From positions 62,001 through 126,000 of the forward strand of contig JBFWUM010000003.1 in NCBI GenBank assembly GCA_050247255.1: DNA of 64,000 nt. Reading direction: 5' to 3'. This stretch comes from JBFWUM01 sp050247255. Its GTDB lineage: Bacteria > Acidobacteriota > Vicinamibacteria > Vicinamibacterales > UBA2999. The notes under the pieces are model-generated. The model was not told where the DNA came from. It did not search any database and saw nothing but the letters and a program-made list of their open reading frames with translations. Both the position numbers and the translations under genes were made by a program. How positions within the stretch are numbered: position 1 is the first letter of the stretch; each line of letters opens with the position of its first letter. Below are positions 46,444 through 57,691 of the stretch, in pieces.

Positions 46444-46896
46444 TCACTGCTCGGCCAGCTCCTTCAGCTTCGCCAGCGCCTTCGGCCACATACCCTCGAA
46501 CATCGTCCGGTGCTCCTCGTCGATATCCATGTCGATGAGCACTTCGGTACGGCCGTCCTTCTCCCTGAAGGTGTAGTTCTCGAAGGCCGGCGCCCACGCC
46601 TTCACCGCAGCGCTGGTCGTGTCTTCCTTGCCGTCCTGAATGACACCCAGGTGTTGAATCGACATGTGTTCCAATGGCCGGTTTATCTTGATCTGGCTCA
46701 CCATGCCGCCGAGCCTGCCGTCCTCACCCGGACCCAGAAAGCGGATCCGGCTCCCCTCGCTCCAGTCGCCCTCGAACCATGAGCCCTTCGGATTGAAGGC
46801 GCTGGTCCATTCACGATAGGTGGAGTCCTGGAACATCGTGTCCCACACCTTCTGCTTCGGTGCGTCGATCGTGGTCGAGAAGTGCAGCTTCTCCAT
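46444..46896 (-). CDS. SRPBCC (AHSA1-like) domain protein
   Basis: 150 residues forming a single START/SRPBCC fold: MEKLHFSTTIDAPKQKVWDTMFQDSTYREWTSAFNPKGSWFEGDWSEGSRIRFLGPGEDGRLGGMVSQI near the start and MDIDEEHRTMFEGMWPKALAKLKELAEQ as the final long helix. The fold makes a hydrophobic pocket. Members act in stress, polyketide or unknown roles. A GGAAAGGA sequence precedes the ATG. It probably forms a pair with the DUF3667 gene downstream. Confidence 0.85.
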   Translation of the reverse strand: MEKLHFSTTIDAPKQKVWDTMFQDSTYREWTSAFNPKGSWFEGDWSEGSRIRFLGPGEDGRLGGMVSQIKINRPLEHMSIQHLGVIQDGKEDTTSAAVKAWAPAFENYTFREKDGRTEVLIDMDIDEEHRTMFEGMWPKALAKLKELAEQ

Positions 46897-47006
46897 AGAG
46901 TCCTTTCCCCGGAATCCGCCTGTTGGAATACAACGGAATGGCGCTCAGGGTGAAGTCGGCCAGCAGGCGCGCTATCGGGCGGAGGTCCGACTGAAACTGG
47001 ACGAGA

Positions 47007-47026
47007 GGGCCGGCCCAAGCCGGCCC
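47007..47026. repeat. Palindrome downstream of folK
   Basis: GGGCCGGC-CCAA-GCCGGCCC, then CCCACGCACGAACG. On the minus strand the flank CGTTCGTGCGTGGG resembles the CGTTCGTAGG flank of the rnr 3' palindrome. It starts 14 nt after the folK stop codon. Confidence 0.75.
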
Positions 47027-47039
47027 CCACGCACGAACG

Positions 47040-47498
47040 TTACGCCGGGAGGCGTTGCTTCAGGGCAGCCACGCTGACGCCGGTGACGGGGTCGATCCAG
47101 TCCGCCGCGATCTCGGTGAGGGGGTCGAGCACGAAGGCCCGCTCGCGGAAGCGCGGGTGCGGGACGATGAGGCCGGGTTCGTCGATGACGCGGTCGGCGT
47201 AGAGGATCAGGTCGAGGTCGAGCGTGCGCGGGGCGTTGACGTAGGGACGCTCGCGGCCGAACTGCTGCTCGATGGCCTGCAGCGCCTCGAGCAGGGCGCG
47301 CGGCGCATGCGCGGTCTCCCCGACCGCGGCCGCGTTCAGGTAAGGCGCCTGCGATGAGGGAACGCCTACCGGCTCGGTGTCGTGGAACGAAGATGCACGG
47401 AGGTTGGTGAGAAGGGCGCCGAGCGCGTCGAGCGCCCGGCGCAGGGTGGTCTCGCGGTCGCCGAGGTTGCTGCCGAGGGCGACGGCTACTCGAGCCAC
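47040..47498 (-). CDS. folK: 2-amino-4-hydroxy-6-hydroxymethyldihydropteridine pyrophosphokinase
   Basis: 152 residues, full length. Folate pathway enzyme transferring pyrophosphate from ATP to HMDP. Motifs: VALGSNLGDRETTLRRALDAL, EPVGVPSSQAPYLNAAAVGET, and the signature RTLDLDLILYADRVIDEPGLIVPHPRFRERAFVLDPL. The GTG start at 47498 overlaps the upstream ferritin-like gene by 13 nt. No other folate gene is nearby. Confidence 0.94.
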   Translation of the reverse strand: MARVAVALGSNLGDRETTLRRALDALGALLTNLRASSFHDTEPVGVPSSQAPYLNAAAVGETAHAPRALLEALQAIEQQFGRERPYVNAPRTLDLDLILYADRVIDEPGLIVPHPRFRERAFVLDPLTEIAADWIDPVTGVSVAALKQRLPA

Positions 47499-47989
47499 CG
47501 CGTCGGCAGGACGCCGCCCTGGCGCGGCACGCCGCCGGTCCGCTTGCCGAGCAGGTCCTCGAAGCCGGCCGCGCCCTGCTCGAACAGGCGCTTGTGCTCC
47601 ATCGACTCACCGAGCACGACGTTCAGCATGATGCGATGGCGGGCGTGCGTCATCGCCGCCACCCGCGGCGTCCACCGCTCGACGAAGCTGCCCAGCTCGC
47701 GGGCGTCCTCCTCGAGGATGCCGCGGTAGACAGCCGTCTCGACCTTCTTCGTCTTTCCCACGCTCGGCGTGGGGTACTCGCGCGCCGGCGACGGCAGCGG
47801 CGCGGCAAACTCGGACAGCGCATCGATCAGCCACTTGAGGTGCGTTTCCTCGCGGTTGATGACGTACTGATACGTGTTGTTCAGGTCGTAGTGGGCAACG
47901 ACCACCGCCGACGCCTCGTGGCGCTTGACCAGGGCCAGGCGTTCCGCGGCGAACTCGGTGAGCAGGGGCTGCAGGTCTGACTGCTTCAT
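47486..47989 (-). CDS. Ferritin-like helical protein, function unknown
   Basis: 167 residues starting MKQSDLQPLLTEFAAERLALVKRHEASAVVVAHYDLNNTYQYVINREETHLKWLIDAL. Two ExxH-like motifs (REETHLKW and GESMEHKRLF) in long helices suggest a ferritin-like or rubrerythrin-like di-metal bundle; this is inference from the pattern. The start ATG overlaps the DksA-like stop by 4 nt, so the pair is coupled. The last residues are GGVLPTRWLE. Confidence 0.7.
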   Translation of the reverse strand: MKQSDLQPLLTEFAAERLALVKRHEASAVVVAHYDLNNTYQYVINREETHLKWLIDALSEFAAPLPSPAREYPTPSVGKTKKVETAVYRGILEEDARELGSFVERWTPRVAAMTHARHRIMLNVVLGESMEHKRLFEQGAAGFEDLLGKRTGGVPRQGGVLPTRWLE

Positions 47990-48324
47990 GCCTTCTGTTT
48001 TTCTTTGCAGGAGATGCAGACGCGCGTCCACGGAATCGCCAGCAGGCGCGCCTCGGCAATCGGTTCGCCGCAGTCGCGGCAGACGCCGTAGGTCCCGTTG
48101 TCGAGGCGCCGCAGCGCCTCCTCGATGGCCTGGAGAATCTTGGCGTCGGTCTGCTTCAGTTTCAGCTGGATGTGGACTTCGTTGTTCCCGCTCGCCTGGT
48201 CGGCCATGTCGCCCTGCCGGCCGGAGTTGTTCTCCATCGTCCACTGCAGCGGCTTGGCGGCCGACCCGCCGAGCAGTTCGCCCTGCTTCCGGAGGAGCGC
48301 GTCCCTGTAGGTGGTCTCGTCCAT
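47986..48324 (-). CDS. DksA/TraR family zinc-finger protein
   Basis: 112 residues. An N-terminal helical part is followed by the C4 zinc finger GTYGVCRDCGEPIAEARLLAIPWTRVCISCKEKQKA (CxxC, 17 residues, CxxC), diagnostic of the DksA/TraR family. DksA binds the RNA polymerase secondary channel and works with ppGpp. This copy is shorter than E. coli DksA (151) and lacks a clear DxxDxA coiled-coil tip. It may be a structural or divergent member. Confidence 0.85.
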   Translation of the reverse strand: MDETTYRDALLRKQGELLGGSAAKPLQWTMENNSGRQGDMADQASGNNEVHIQLKLKQTDAKILQAIEEALRRLDNGTYGVCRDCGEPIAEARLLAIPWTRVCISCKEKQKA

Positions 48325-48385
48325 CTGTCTCGAACCCTGTGAGCCGGAGTAAACCCCGATTTTATCACCAGTAGAGGCGGCGGGG

Positions 48386-48403
48386 GCGGAACTGACGTTC
48401 CGC
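48386..48403. repeat. Palindrome at the ybbP-like 3' end
   Basis: GCGGAAC-TGAC-GTTCCGC. On the minus strand the sequence reads GTAGCTGCGGAACGTCAGTTCCGC, and its TAG is the permease stop. It is nearly identical to the palindrome after pgi at 54105. Confidence 0.85.
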
Positions 48404-48405
48404 AG

Positions 48406-50988
48406 CTACTCCGCTCGCAGGGTGGACAGCGGCTTGTTCCGCAGCACGTCGACGCTGGCCAGCACGCCGATGGCCGCCACCAGCAGCGCTGTGACGCCGA
48501 TGCCGGCGAGGGTGATCCCGGGCGTCGGATCCCAGGAGAGATCGAGGGCGAACCGGGCGACCGCCCAGCTGAGGGCGATGGCGCCGATCGCGCCGACGGT
48601 GCCGGCAATGGCCCCGAGCACCCCGTACTCGAGCAGCAGCATCGTCGCAATCAGCCGGCTGTTGGCGCCGAGCGTCTTCAGGATCGCCGCCTCGTAGACG
48701 CGCCGGAACTTGGTCATCGACACCGCGCCGACCAGGATCAGGATGCCGCTGAACAGCACCAGCCCGCCGACCACCGTCACCGCCAGCGTGACGTTCTCGA
48801 CGATCCCCTGGATCGTCGCCAGCAGCTCGCGCAGGTCGACGATGGTGACGTTCGGGAAACGGCGGACGATGTCCGACTGCAGACGGATGCGGGCGTCGGT
48901 ATCCGCCGGCCCCTGCAGCGTCGAGATGAACGTGTGGGGAGCATCGCCGAACGAGCCTGGACGGAACACGAACATGAAGCCGCCGGCGCGGAAGTCGCCC
49001 CACTCCACCTTGCGCACGCTGGCCACGCGGGCCGTAATCAACTGGCCGAGCACGTCGAAGGTCAGCTCGTCGCCGACGTTGATGCGCGACGGCCCGTCCG
49101 GGCGCGGCGCGTCGCGCGGGCCGTCGTTATCACGCTCCAGGAACGCATCCTCGATGGAGACCTCGGCGGTCGCGGGGGTCACCGCCGCGTCGCCCCACCA
49201 CTCCCCCGCCACCAGCGTCTCGTTCGGGTTGATGTTGCTGCGATAGGTGACGGTGTACTCCCGCGACATGTTGCCGCGGCCGCGCACCTCCTGGTAGTTG
49301 TCGAGGTCGATCTCGCGTCCCTGTGCCCCGACGACGCGCGCTCGCAGCGTCGGGATGACCAGCGGCGCCGGCGCGTCGCCGTTGGCGGCGTCGACCATGG
49401 CCGAGATCGCCCCGGCCTGGTCCGCCTGGATGTCCATCAGGAACATGTCCGGCGCATCCGGCCCGACCTGCAGCGAGAAGTCGCGCAACAGGTTGGCCTG
49501 CAGGCTCTGCACGCCGAGGATGAAGAAGGTGCCGAGGCCGACGGCCAGCAGGATCACCCGCGTCTGGTTGCCCGGCCTGGCGACGTGCAGCACCGCCTGG
49601 CGCAACGCAAACGAGCGCGAGTGGCGCAGCGGCTGCACCGCGCGGATCAGCGCCGCGCCGGCCAGGTGCAGCACGAAGGCAATGCCGACGAAGCCGCCCG
49701 AGAGCACCAGGCCGACCATGATCGAGCCGGCCTGCCACGAGGCGACGCCGACCAGCGCCGCAGCCACCGCGCCGGTCACGCTCCACTTCAGCCAGTCGAA
49801 CCGCGGCGCCGGCGGAATGTCCTGCCGGAGCAGCAGCGACGGCTTCACCAGCCGCACCTCGAGCAGCGGCACGACGGAGAAGAGCAGCGACACGAGCATG
49901 CCGACCGCCAGCCCCTGCACCACCGCCCCGGGCGTCAGGCTGTAATCGACCGGCAGCAGCGTCGTCAGGTCGCCGATGAACGAGGCGGCGGCGGCGAGCG
50001 CCGCGCCGGCCATCGCCACGCCAAGGGCGCTGCCGGCGAACCCGAGCAGCAGCACCTGCGCCATGTAGACGGCGAGCACGCGCGCCGAGGTGCCGCCGAG
50101 GCATTTCAGGATGGCGATGCTCTTGATCTTCTGCTGCACGAACACGCGCGTCACGCTCGACACGCCGATGCCGCCGAGGATCAGGACGACGAGCCCGACG
50201 AGACTGAGGTAATTCTCCGTTCGCGTCAGGTCCTCGCCGAGGTCGTCCTCGCTGGCGCGATACGAGCGCACGCGGACGAAGTCGTTGACGAACGCCTGCC
50301 GCAGCCGCGGCAGCATCGGCTGCACCTGCTCCGGCGGCACGCGCAGCAGGATCTCGCGGTTGGAGCGGCTGCCGAAGCCGAGGAGCCCCGTTGACTCGAT
50401 CTCGGCGTGGTCGATGAAGACGCGCGGGCCGAGCGTGAACGCGCCCAGCCGCCGCCCCGGTTCAGACGTGACGACGCCGCGAATCTCGAAGTCCTGCGTG
50501 CCGATGCGCAGGCGATCGCCCACCGACACGCCGAGCGCGGCGAGCAGTTCCGGCCGCACCAGCACACCTTTGTCCTTCAGGAGATCGTGGGAGTAGGTCC
50601 CCTCCTGGAGCACCATGCGCCCGTAGAACGGGAACTCGGCCTGTACCGCGCGGAGTTCCACCATCTTCGTGATGGTCGCCCCTTCCTCCGCCGGCCGCAC
50701 CATGGTTGAGACCTCGATCGTCTCGGCGCGATCGAGGATGTTCCCGGCGCGCGCCTCGCTGTCGAGCGTCGTCAGCACCGTGTCGCTGAAGGGGCGGTTG
50801 CTCGAGACGATGAAGTCGGCCGCGAGCACGGCCTGCGCCTCGGCCGCCAGCGCCACACGAACGCCCTGGATCACCGAGCGGATGGCGACGATCGAGGCGA
50901 CGCCGATGGCGATGCAGATGAAGAAGAACAGCAGCCGCTGCCACGAGGCACGCAGCTCCCGCATGGCCATCCGGACGACGAACGTCAT
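48406..50988 (-). CDS. ABC transporter permease, YbbP/LolC-like FtsX family
   Basis: 860 residues with two FtsX-type modules. The N-terminus (MTFVVRMAMRELRASWQRLLFFFICIAIGVASIVAIRSV) is followed by a large periplasmic domain and membrane segments near 270, 325 and 365. A second copy follows later (LRQAVLHVARPGNQTRVILLAVGLGTFFILG; VVGGLVLFSGILILVGAVSMTKFRRVYEAAILKTLGA). With the ATPase next door it forms a type VII-like (MacB/LolCDE superfamily) transporter. The exact substrate is unknown. The TAG stop is supplied by a palindrome. Confidence 0.88.
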   Translation of the reverse strand: MTFVVRMAMRELRASWQRLLFFFICIAIGVASIVAIRSVIQGVRVALAAEAQAVLAADFIVSSNRPFSDTVLTTLDSEARAGNILDRAETIEVSTMVRPAEEGATITKMVELRAVQAEFPFYGRMVLQEGTYSHDLLKDKGVLVRPELLAALGVSVGDRLRIGTQDFEIRGVVTSEPGRRLGAFTLGPRVFIDHAEIESTGLLGFGSRSNREILLRVPPEQVQPMLPRLRQAFVNDFVRVRSYRASEDDLGEDLTRTENYLSLVGLVVLILGGIGVSSVTRVFVQQKIKSIAILKCLGGTSARVLAVYMAQVLLLGFAGSALGVAMAGAALAAAASFIGDLTTLLPVDYSLTPGAVVQGLAVGMLVSLLFSVVPLLEVRLVKPSLLLRQDIPPAPRFDWLKWSVTGAVAAALVGVASWQAGSIMVGLVLSGGFVGIAFVLHLAGAALIRAVQPLRHSRSFALRQAVLHVARPGNQTRVILLAVGLGTFFILGVQSLQANLLRDFSLQVGPDAPDMFLMDIQADQAGAISAMVDAANGDAPAPLVIPTLRARVVGAQGREIDLDNYQEVRGRGNMSREYTVTYRSNINPNETLVAGEWWGDAAVTPATAEVSIEDAFLERDNDGPRDAPRPDGPSRINVGDELTFDVLGQLITARVASVRKVEWGDFRAGGFMFVFRPGSFGDAPHTFISTLQGPADTDARIRLQSDIVRRFPNVTIVDLRELLATIQGIVENVTLAVTVVGGLVLFSGILILVGAVSMTKFRRVYEAAILKTLGANSRLIATMLLLEYGVLGAIAGTVGAIGAIALSWAVARFALDLSWDPTPGITLAGIGVTALLVAAIGVLASVDVLRNKPLSTLRAE

Positions 50989-51668
50989 CGCACGGCCTCC
51001 AGGCGCGGCGCGTGCACCCGGGCGCCGTCGCGCAGGACGATCTGCTCGTCGGCCAGCGCCGCCAGCTCGGCATCGTGCGTCACGAGAATCAACGTCGTCT
51101 TGCGCGTCCGGTGCACGCCGAGCAGCAGGTCGAGGATGTGCCGGCCCGTGGACGAATCGAGGTTCCCGGTCGGCTCGTCGGCCAGCAGGATCGGCGGGTC
51201 GTTGGCCAGCGCCCGCGCGATGGCAATGCGCTGCTGCTCGCCGCCCGAGAGCTGCGACGGATAGTGATGGCCGCGGTCGGCCAGGCCGACCTCCGCCAGC
51301 AGCTGCTTCGCGCGATCGAGGGCGTCCCGGCGGCCGGCGATCTCCATCGGCACGGCAATGTTCTCGAACGCCGTCAGCGACGGCACGAGGTGGAAGAACT
51401 GGAAGACGAACCCGATCTTCTCGCCGCGCAGCCTGGCCAGGCCGTCTTCGTCGAGCGTCGTGATGTCGGTGCCATCGACGACGATCGACCCGGCTGACGG
51501 CGCGTCGAGGCCGGCCAGCAGCCCGAGCAGCGTTGACTTGCCGCTGCCCGAGGGGCCGACGATGGCGACGAACTGCCCCGAGGGGATCGTCAGGTCGAGC
51601 GGCTTGAGAATGGTGAGCGGCCGGTCGCCGCTCTGGACGGTCTTGGTGACACCACGCAGCTCGATCAT
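50985..51668 (-). CDS. ABC transporter ATP-binding protein, YbbA/LolD family
   Basis: 227 residues. Walker A GPSGSGKSTLLGLLAGLD, Q-loop FVFQFFHLVPSLTAFENI, signature LSGGEQQRIAIARALANDP, Walker B ILLADEPTGNLD and switch VTHDAELAALAD. It overlaps the permease start and the tesA stop by 4 nt each, forming a coupled trio. The gene order tesA-ybbA-ybbP is the same as in E. coli, which supports the assignment. Confidence 0.92.
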   Translation of the reverse strand: MIELRGVTKTVQSGDRPLTILKPLDLTIPSGQFVAIVGPSGSGKSTLLGLLAGLDAPSAGSIVVDGTDITTLDEDGLARLRGEKIGFVFQFFHLVPSLTAFENIAVPMEIAGRRDALDRAKQLLAEVGLADRGHHYPSQLSGGEQQRIAIARALANDPPILLADEPTGNLDSSTGRHILDLLLGVHRTRKTTLILVTHDAELAALADEQIVLRDGARVHAPRLEAVR

Positions 51669-52381
51669 GAATCCCGCTTTTCCAGGAGCGGCTCGATGGC
51701 GTTGAACATCAACTCGCTGATGATGCGCGCCCCTTCCGCATTGGGGTGGATGCCGTCGCGCTGGTTGAGCGCAGGGTCGCCCGCCACCCCTTCGAGGAAG
51801 AACGGGACAAAGGGCACGTGCTGTTCGCTGGCGAGTTCGCGATACACACCGCGGAACTCGCTCGTATAGGCCTCGCCATAGTTCGGCGGCGCTTCCATGC
51901 CGGTGAGCACGACGGTGATGCCGCGCCGGCGAGCCGTGGTAATCACCTGCGTCAGGTTTTCCTTCAACTGCGAAATCGGGAGGCCGCGCAAGCCGTCATT
52001 GGCCCCCAGTTCGACCACCAGCAGTTCCACCGGTCCCTGCAGCGAATAGTCGAGGCGGCGCAGGCCGCCGGCTGACGTATCCCCCGAGACGCCGGCGTTG
52101 ATGACCTCGTAGCGGTAGCCCTCGTCGTTGAGCCGCTGCTGAACCAGCGACGGAATCGACTCGACCGGCTGGAGCCCGAGTCCCGCGGTCAGGCTGTCGC
52201 CGAGGAACACGATCCGTGGCAACCCCTCGGCGGGAGGAACGGGAAGCGACGGGCTGGAAGCGTCGGCCGTCCCGGTCGTCACCGGCTGCTCGGCGACCGC
52301 CGCCTCGCGCGGCCCGTCCGCGGAGCAGGCCGTGAACAGCAGCACGGCAACGAGCGGGAGAAACCACGTATGAGTCCGCAT
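51665..52381 (-). CDS. tesA: SGNH/GDSL arylesterase, TesA-like lipoprotein
   Basis: 238 residues. An N-terminal lipoprotein-like signal (VAVLLFTACSAD) is followed by a GDSL hydrolase: block I VFLGDSLTAGLG (Ser), block III VELGANDGLRGL (Asn), block V DGIHPNAEGARII (Asp/His). TesA enzymes are multifunctional thioesterase/lysophospholipases. The ATG at 52381 follows AGGAC. The upstream ATG at 52396 is only 3 nt from a TATAAC hexamer and would precede transcription start, so I reject it. Confidence 0.88.
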   Translation of the reverse strand: MRTHTWFLPLVAVLLFTACSADGPREAAVAEQPVTTGTADASSPSLPVPPAEGLPRIVFLGDSLTAGLGLQPVESIPSLVQQRLNDEGYRYEVINAGVSGDTSAGGLRRLDYSLQGPVELLVVELGANDGLRGLPISQLKENLTQVITTARRRGITVVLTGMEAPPNYGEAYTSEFRGVYRELASEQHVPFVPFFLEGVAGDPALNQRDGIHPNAEGARIISELMFNAIEPLLEKRDS

Positions 52382-52415
52382 GTCCTGTCGGGTCATTATG
52401 TTATAAGCGAAAGAC

Positions 52416-54101
52416 GTGAGCCACTTCGCCCTGCTGCCCGGCGCCCTCGAGGCGGCGCTCCTAGATACGACACGGACGCTCGGGGAGTTGCACTTTCATA
52501 CTGCCCTTCAGACCCGTGACCTCGACGTCTGGTCGTCCGACGAGGACATTCGAACCCGCATCGCAAATCGCCTGGGGTGGGTCGAGGCCGTCGACTTCGC
52601 GCGCGGCGAGCTCCCCCGCCTGCAGGCATGCGCCGAGATGGTCCGCGACGGCGGCTTCACCGACGTCGTCCTGCTCGGCATGGGCGGATCGAGCCTGGGG
52701 CCGGAAGTCCTGCGCCAGGTGATCGGCGTGGCTGACGGCTTCCCGCGTTTCCGGATGCTCGACTCGGTGGATCCCGACACGGTCCGCGACGCCATGAGCG
52801 CCGCGCCGACCTCGCTGTTCGTGTTCGCCAGCAAATCGGGCGGCACCATCGAGCCGAACGCGATGGCGGCCGAGGCGCGCCGCCGCGTCGAGGAGGCTGG
52901 CTTCTCCGACTGGGGCTCGCGCTTCGTGGCCATCACCGACGAAGGCACCGCCCTGCACCGGCTCGCGCAGGAGCAGCGCTTCCGCGAGATCTACGTCAAC
53001 CCGTCGAACATCGGCGGCCGCTACTCGGCGCTGTCGTTCTTCGGCATGGTGCCGGCGGCGATGATGGGCATCGACGTCGCCGGCGTGCTCGAGCGCGCCG
53101 CGGCGATGGCCGATCAGTGCTTCATGCCCGACATGACGGCCAACCCCGGCCTCGCACTCGGCGCGCTGATGGCCGCCGGGGCGAAGCACGGCCGCGACAA
53201 GCTCACGCTGCTGCTGCCGCCGCGTCTCTCGTCATTCGGCCTGTGGGTCGAGCAGCTCGTGGCCGAGAGCACCGGCAAACAGGGCAAGGGGGTCGTGCCG
53301 ATCACCGGGGAGCCTGCCGACGCCGCGGCGGGTGACGACCGCATCGTCGTGGCAGTACACCTGCCCGATGAGCCCGCGGACGCGCCGATGGATGCGGCGC
53401 GCCGGGAGGCGCTGCGCGCGGCAGGCACGCCGATGCTCGACATCGACATGCCGGACGCGCTGTCGCTCGGCGCCGAGTTCTTCCGGTGGGAAGTGGCGAC
53501 CGCGGCCGCGGGCCGGCTGCTCGACATCAACCCGTTCGACGAACCCAACGTGCAGCAGGCGAAGGACGCCACGCGCGTGCTGCTCGATGCCTTCAAGGCG
53601 CAGCGCCGCCTGCCCTTCCCCGAGCCGCACGCCAGCGTCGGCGGCGCCCGCTTCACGATGAGCGCCGCGGCCCAGGAGGCCGCCGCGCACGCCGGGGTGG
53701 CCGGGTTCCTGCGCTCGGTGAAGAAGGGCGACTACCTGGCATTACTGGCCTACCTGCCGTCGCACGACGCGGCGATCGCGCAGCAACTGGCCTCCGCACG
53801 TGCAAGCCTGGGCACTCGTGCCGGGTGCCCGACGATATTCGGGTACGGCCCGCGCTACCTCCACTCCACGGGGCAGCTGCACAAGGGAGGCGCCAACACC
53901 GGCATCTTCATCATCGTCATGGCGCCGCCGGCCGAGGACCTGGCCATCCCCGGCGAGCCGTTCTCGTTCGGGACGCTCGAACAGGCGCAGGGGCTCGGCG
54001 ACTTCCAGTCGCTCGAGCGCACCGGCCGTCGCGCCCTGCTGATCCAGCTCCCCTCGCGCGAGCCCCAGGCGATAGCCCGCGCCTTCGCCGCTCTCTCGTA
54101 G
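52416..54101 (+). CDS. pgi: Glucose-6-phosphate isomerase (domain type found in Tal-Pgi fusions)
   Basis: 561 residues. The SIS fold is clear: VVLLGMGGSSLGPEVLRQVI, FVFASKSGGTIEPNAMAAEARRRV, VNPSNIGGRYSALSFFGMVPAAMMGID and a C-terminal LHKGGANTGIFIIVMA. It interconverts glucose 6-phosphate and fructose 6-phosphate. The sequence resembles the Pgi half of transaldolase-Pgi fusions but stands alone, and no transaldolase is nearby. The GTG start is only 9 nt after a TTATAA hexamer. The TAG stop is part of the palindrome at 54105. Confidence 0.88.
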   Translation: MSHFALLPGALEAALLDTTRTLGELHFHTALQTRDLDVWSSDEDIRTRIANRLGWVEAVDFARGELPRLQACAEMVRDGGFTDVVLLGMGGSSLGPEVLRQVIGVADGFPRFRMLDSVDPDTVRDAMSAAPTSLFVFASKSGGTIEPNAMAAEARRRVEEAGFSDWGSRFVAITDEGTALHRLAQEQRFREIYVNPSNIGGRYSALSFFGMVPAAMMGIDVAGVLERAAAMADQCFMPDMTANPGLALGALMAAGAKHGRDKLTLLLPPRLSSFGLWVEQLVAESTGKQGKGVVPITGEPADAAAGDDRIVVAVHLPDEPADAPMDAARREALRAAGTPMLDIDMPDALSLGAEFFRWEVATAAAGRLLDINPFDEPNVQQAKDATRVLLDAFKAQRRLPFPEPHASVGGARFTMSAAAQEAAAHAGVAGFLRSVKKGDYLALLAYLPSHDAAIAQQLASARASLGTRAGCPTIFGYGPRYLHSTGQLHKGGANTGIFIIVMAPPAEDLAIPGEPFSFGTLEQAQGLGDFQSLERTGRRALLIQLPSREPQAIARAFAALS

Positions 54102-54104
54102 CTC

Positions 54105-54120
54105 CGGAACGTCAGTTCCG
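54105..54120. repeat. Palindrome after pgi
   Basis: CGGAAC-GTCA-GTTCCG preceded by CGTAGCTC, whose TAG is the pgi stop. It matches the palindrome at 48386 in the same orientation relative to the gene end, including the flanking GTAGCT. Confidence 0.85.
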
Positions 54121-54126
54121 CCGGGT

Positions 54127-54141
54127 GTATACCTCGTATAC
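54127..54141 (+). promoter_or_regulatory. GTATAC double motif and -10-like box before the TPR-sigma54 activator
   Basis: GTATAC (54127-54132), CTC, GTATAC (54136-54141). The second copy embeds TATACT, a near-consensus -10 box, 7 nt before the GTG start. GTATAC recurs at 57091, after the gene, with TATACAG again at 57115. It may be an autoregulatory operator plus a near-leaderless promoter. Confidence 0.5.
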
Positions 54142-54149
54142 TGGGCCGC

Positions 54150-57086
<2,937 letters not shown>

Positions 57087-57271
57087 TCAGGTATACAGGG
57101 GACTGAGTAGCTGCTATACAGATTGGGCCGGGTTCCTGGTCGTCGCTGGACAAGTAACCCCAGTATGATCAACGCGTTGCAACGTGTGCACAGTTTTGCG
57201 CGACTCCAGCGACACGGGCAATGCGCTTGATTACGGAAACCGGCCGTTAACCCATATTCCCCGGAGCACCC

Positions 57272-57691
57272 GTGATTTCAGCGAACTCCCCCGCGACCAC
57301 CCTGCACCCGACGGCCCGCCGCCAGCGGATCGGCCAGCGACGCAAGCTGGCGGTTCCAGGCCGCCTGACGTGGCGTGATGCCTCCGGCACGCTGCGCTTC
57401 ATTACGGTGATGACGCGCGACGTCAGCGACGTCGATGTGTTCGTCGAGTGCCAGATGCCGGCCACCATCCCGCTCTATCGCCTGGTGCACTTTCAGGTCG
57501 AGCGGCCGGCGCGCGACTGCGCGGAGCTGCCGCGCGTGCTGAAGCAGGGCAAGGTGTTGTCCGCCGTGTACCGCGTCGGGCCCTACCGGTCGTCAACCGG
57601 GACGCCGCAGGGATATGCGCTGCGCCTGCTGGTGGAGCCGGTCCGCGCCGGCGTGCCGCAGCAGCTGCGCGAAGTGGCGGCGGCTAACTAG
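57272..57691 (+). CDS. PilZ-like domain protein
   Basis: 139 residues. An N-terminal arginine-rich motif (RRQRIGQRRKLAVPGRLTW) and TRDVSDVDVFVEC resemble the RxxxR and D/NxSxxG motifs of PilZ c-di-GMP receptors, but the second motif is imperfect (D/V where G is expected). c-di-GMP binding is therefore uncertain. The GTG start follows GGAGC. It overlaps the 3' end of the convergent MBL gene by 8 nt. The 185-nt upstream spacer contains the TATACAG repeats. Confidence 0.55.
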   Translation: MISANSPATTLHPTARRQRIGQRRKLAVPGRLTWRDASGTLRFITVMTRDVSDVDVFVECQMPATIPLYRLVHFQVERPARDCAELPRVLKQGKVLSAVYRVGPYRSSTGTPQGYALRLLVEPVRAGVPQQLREVAAAN

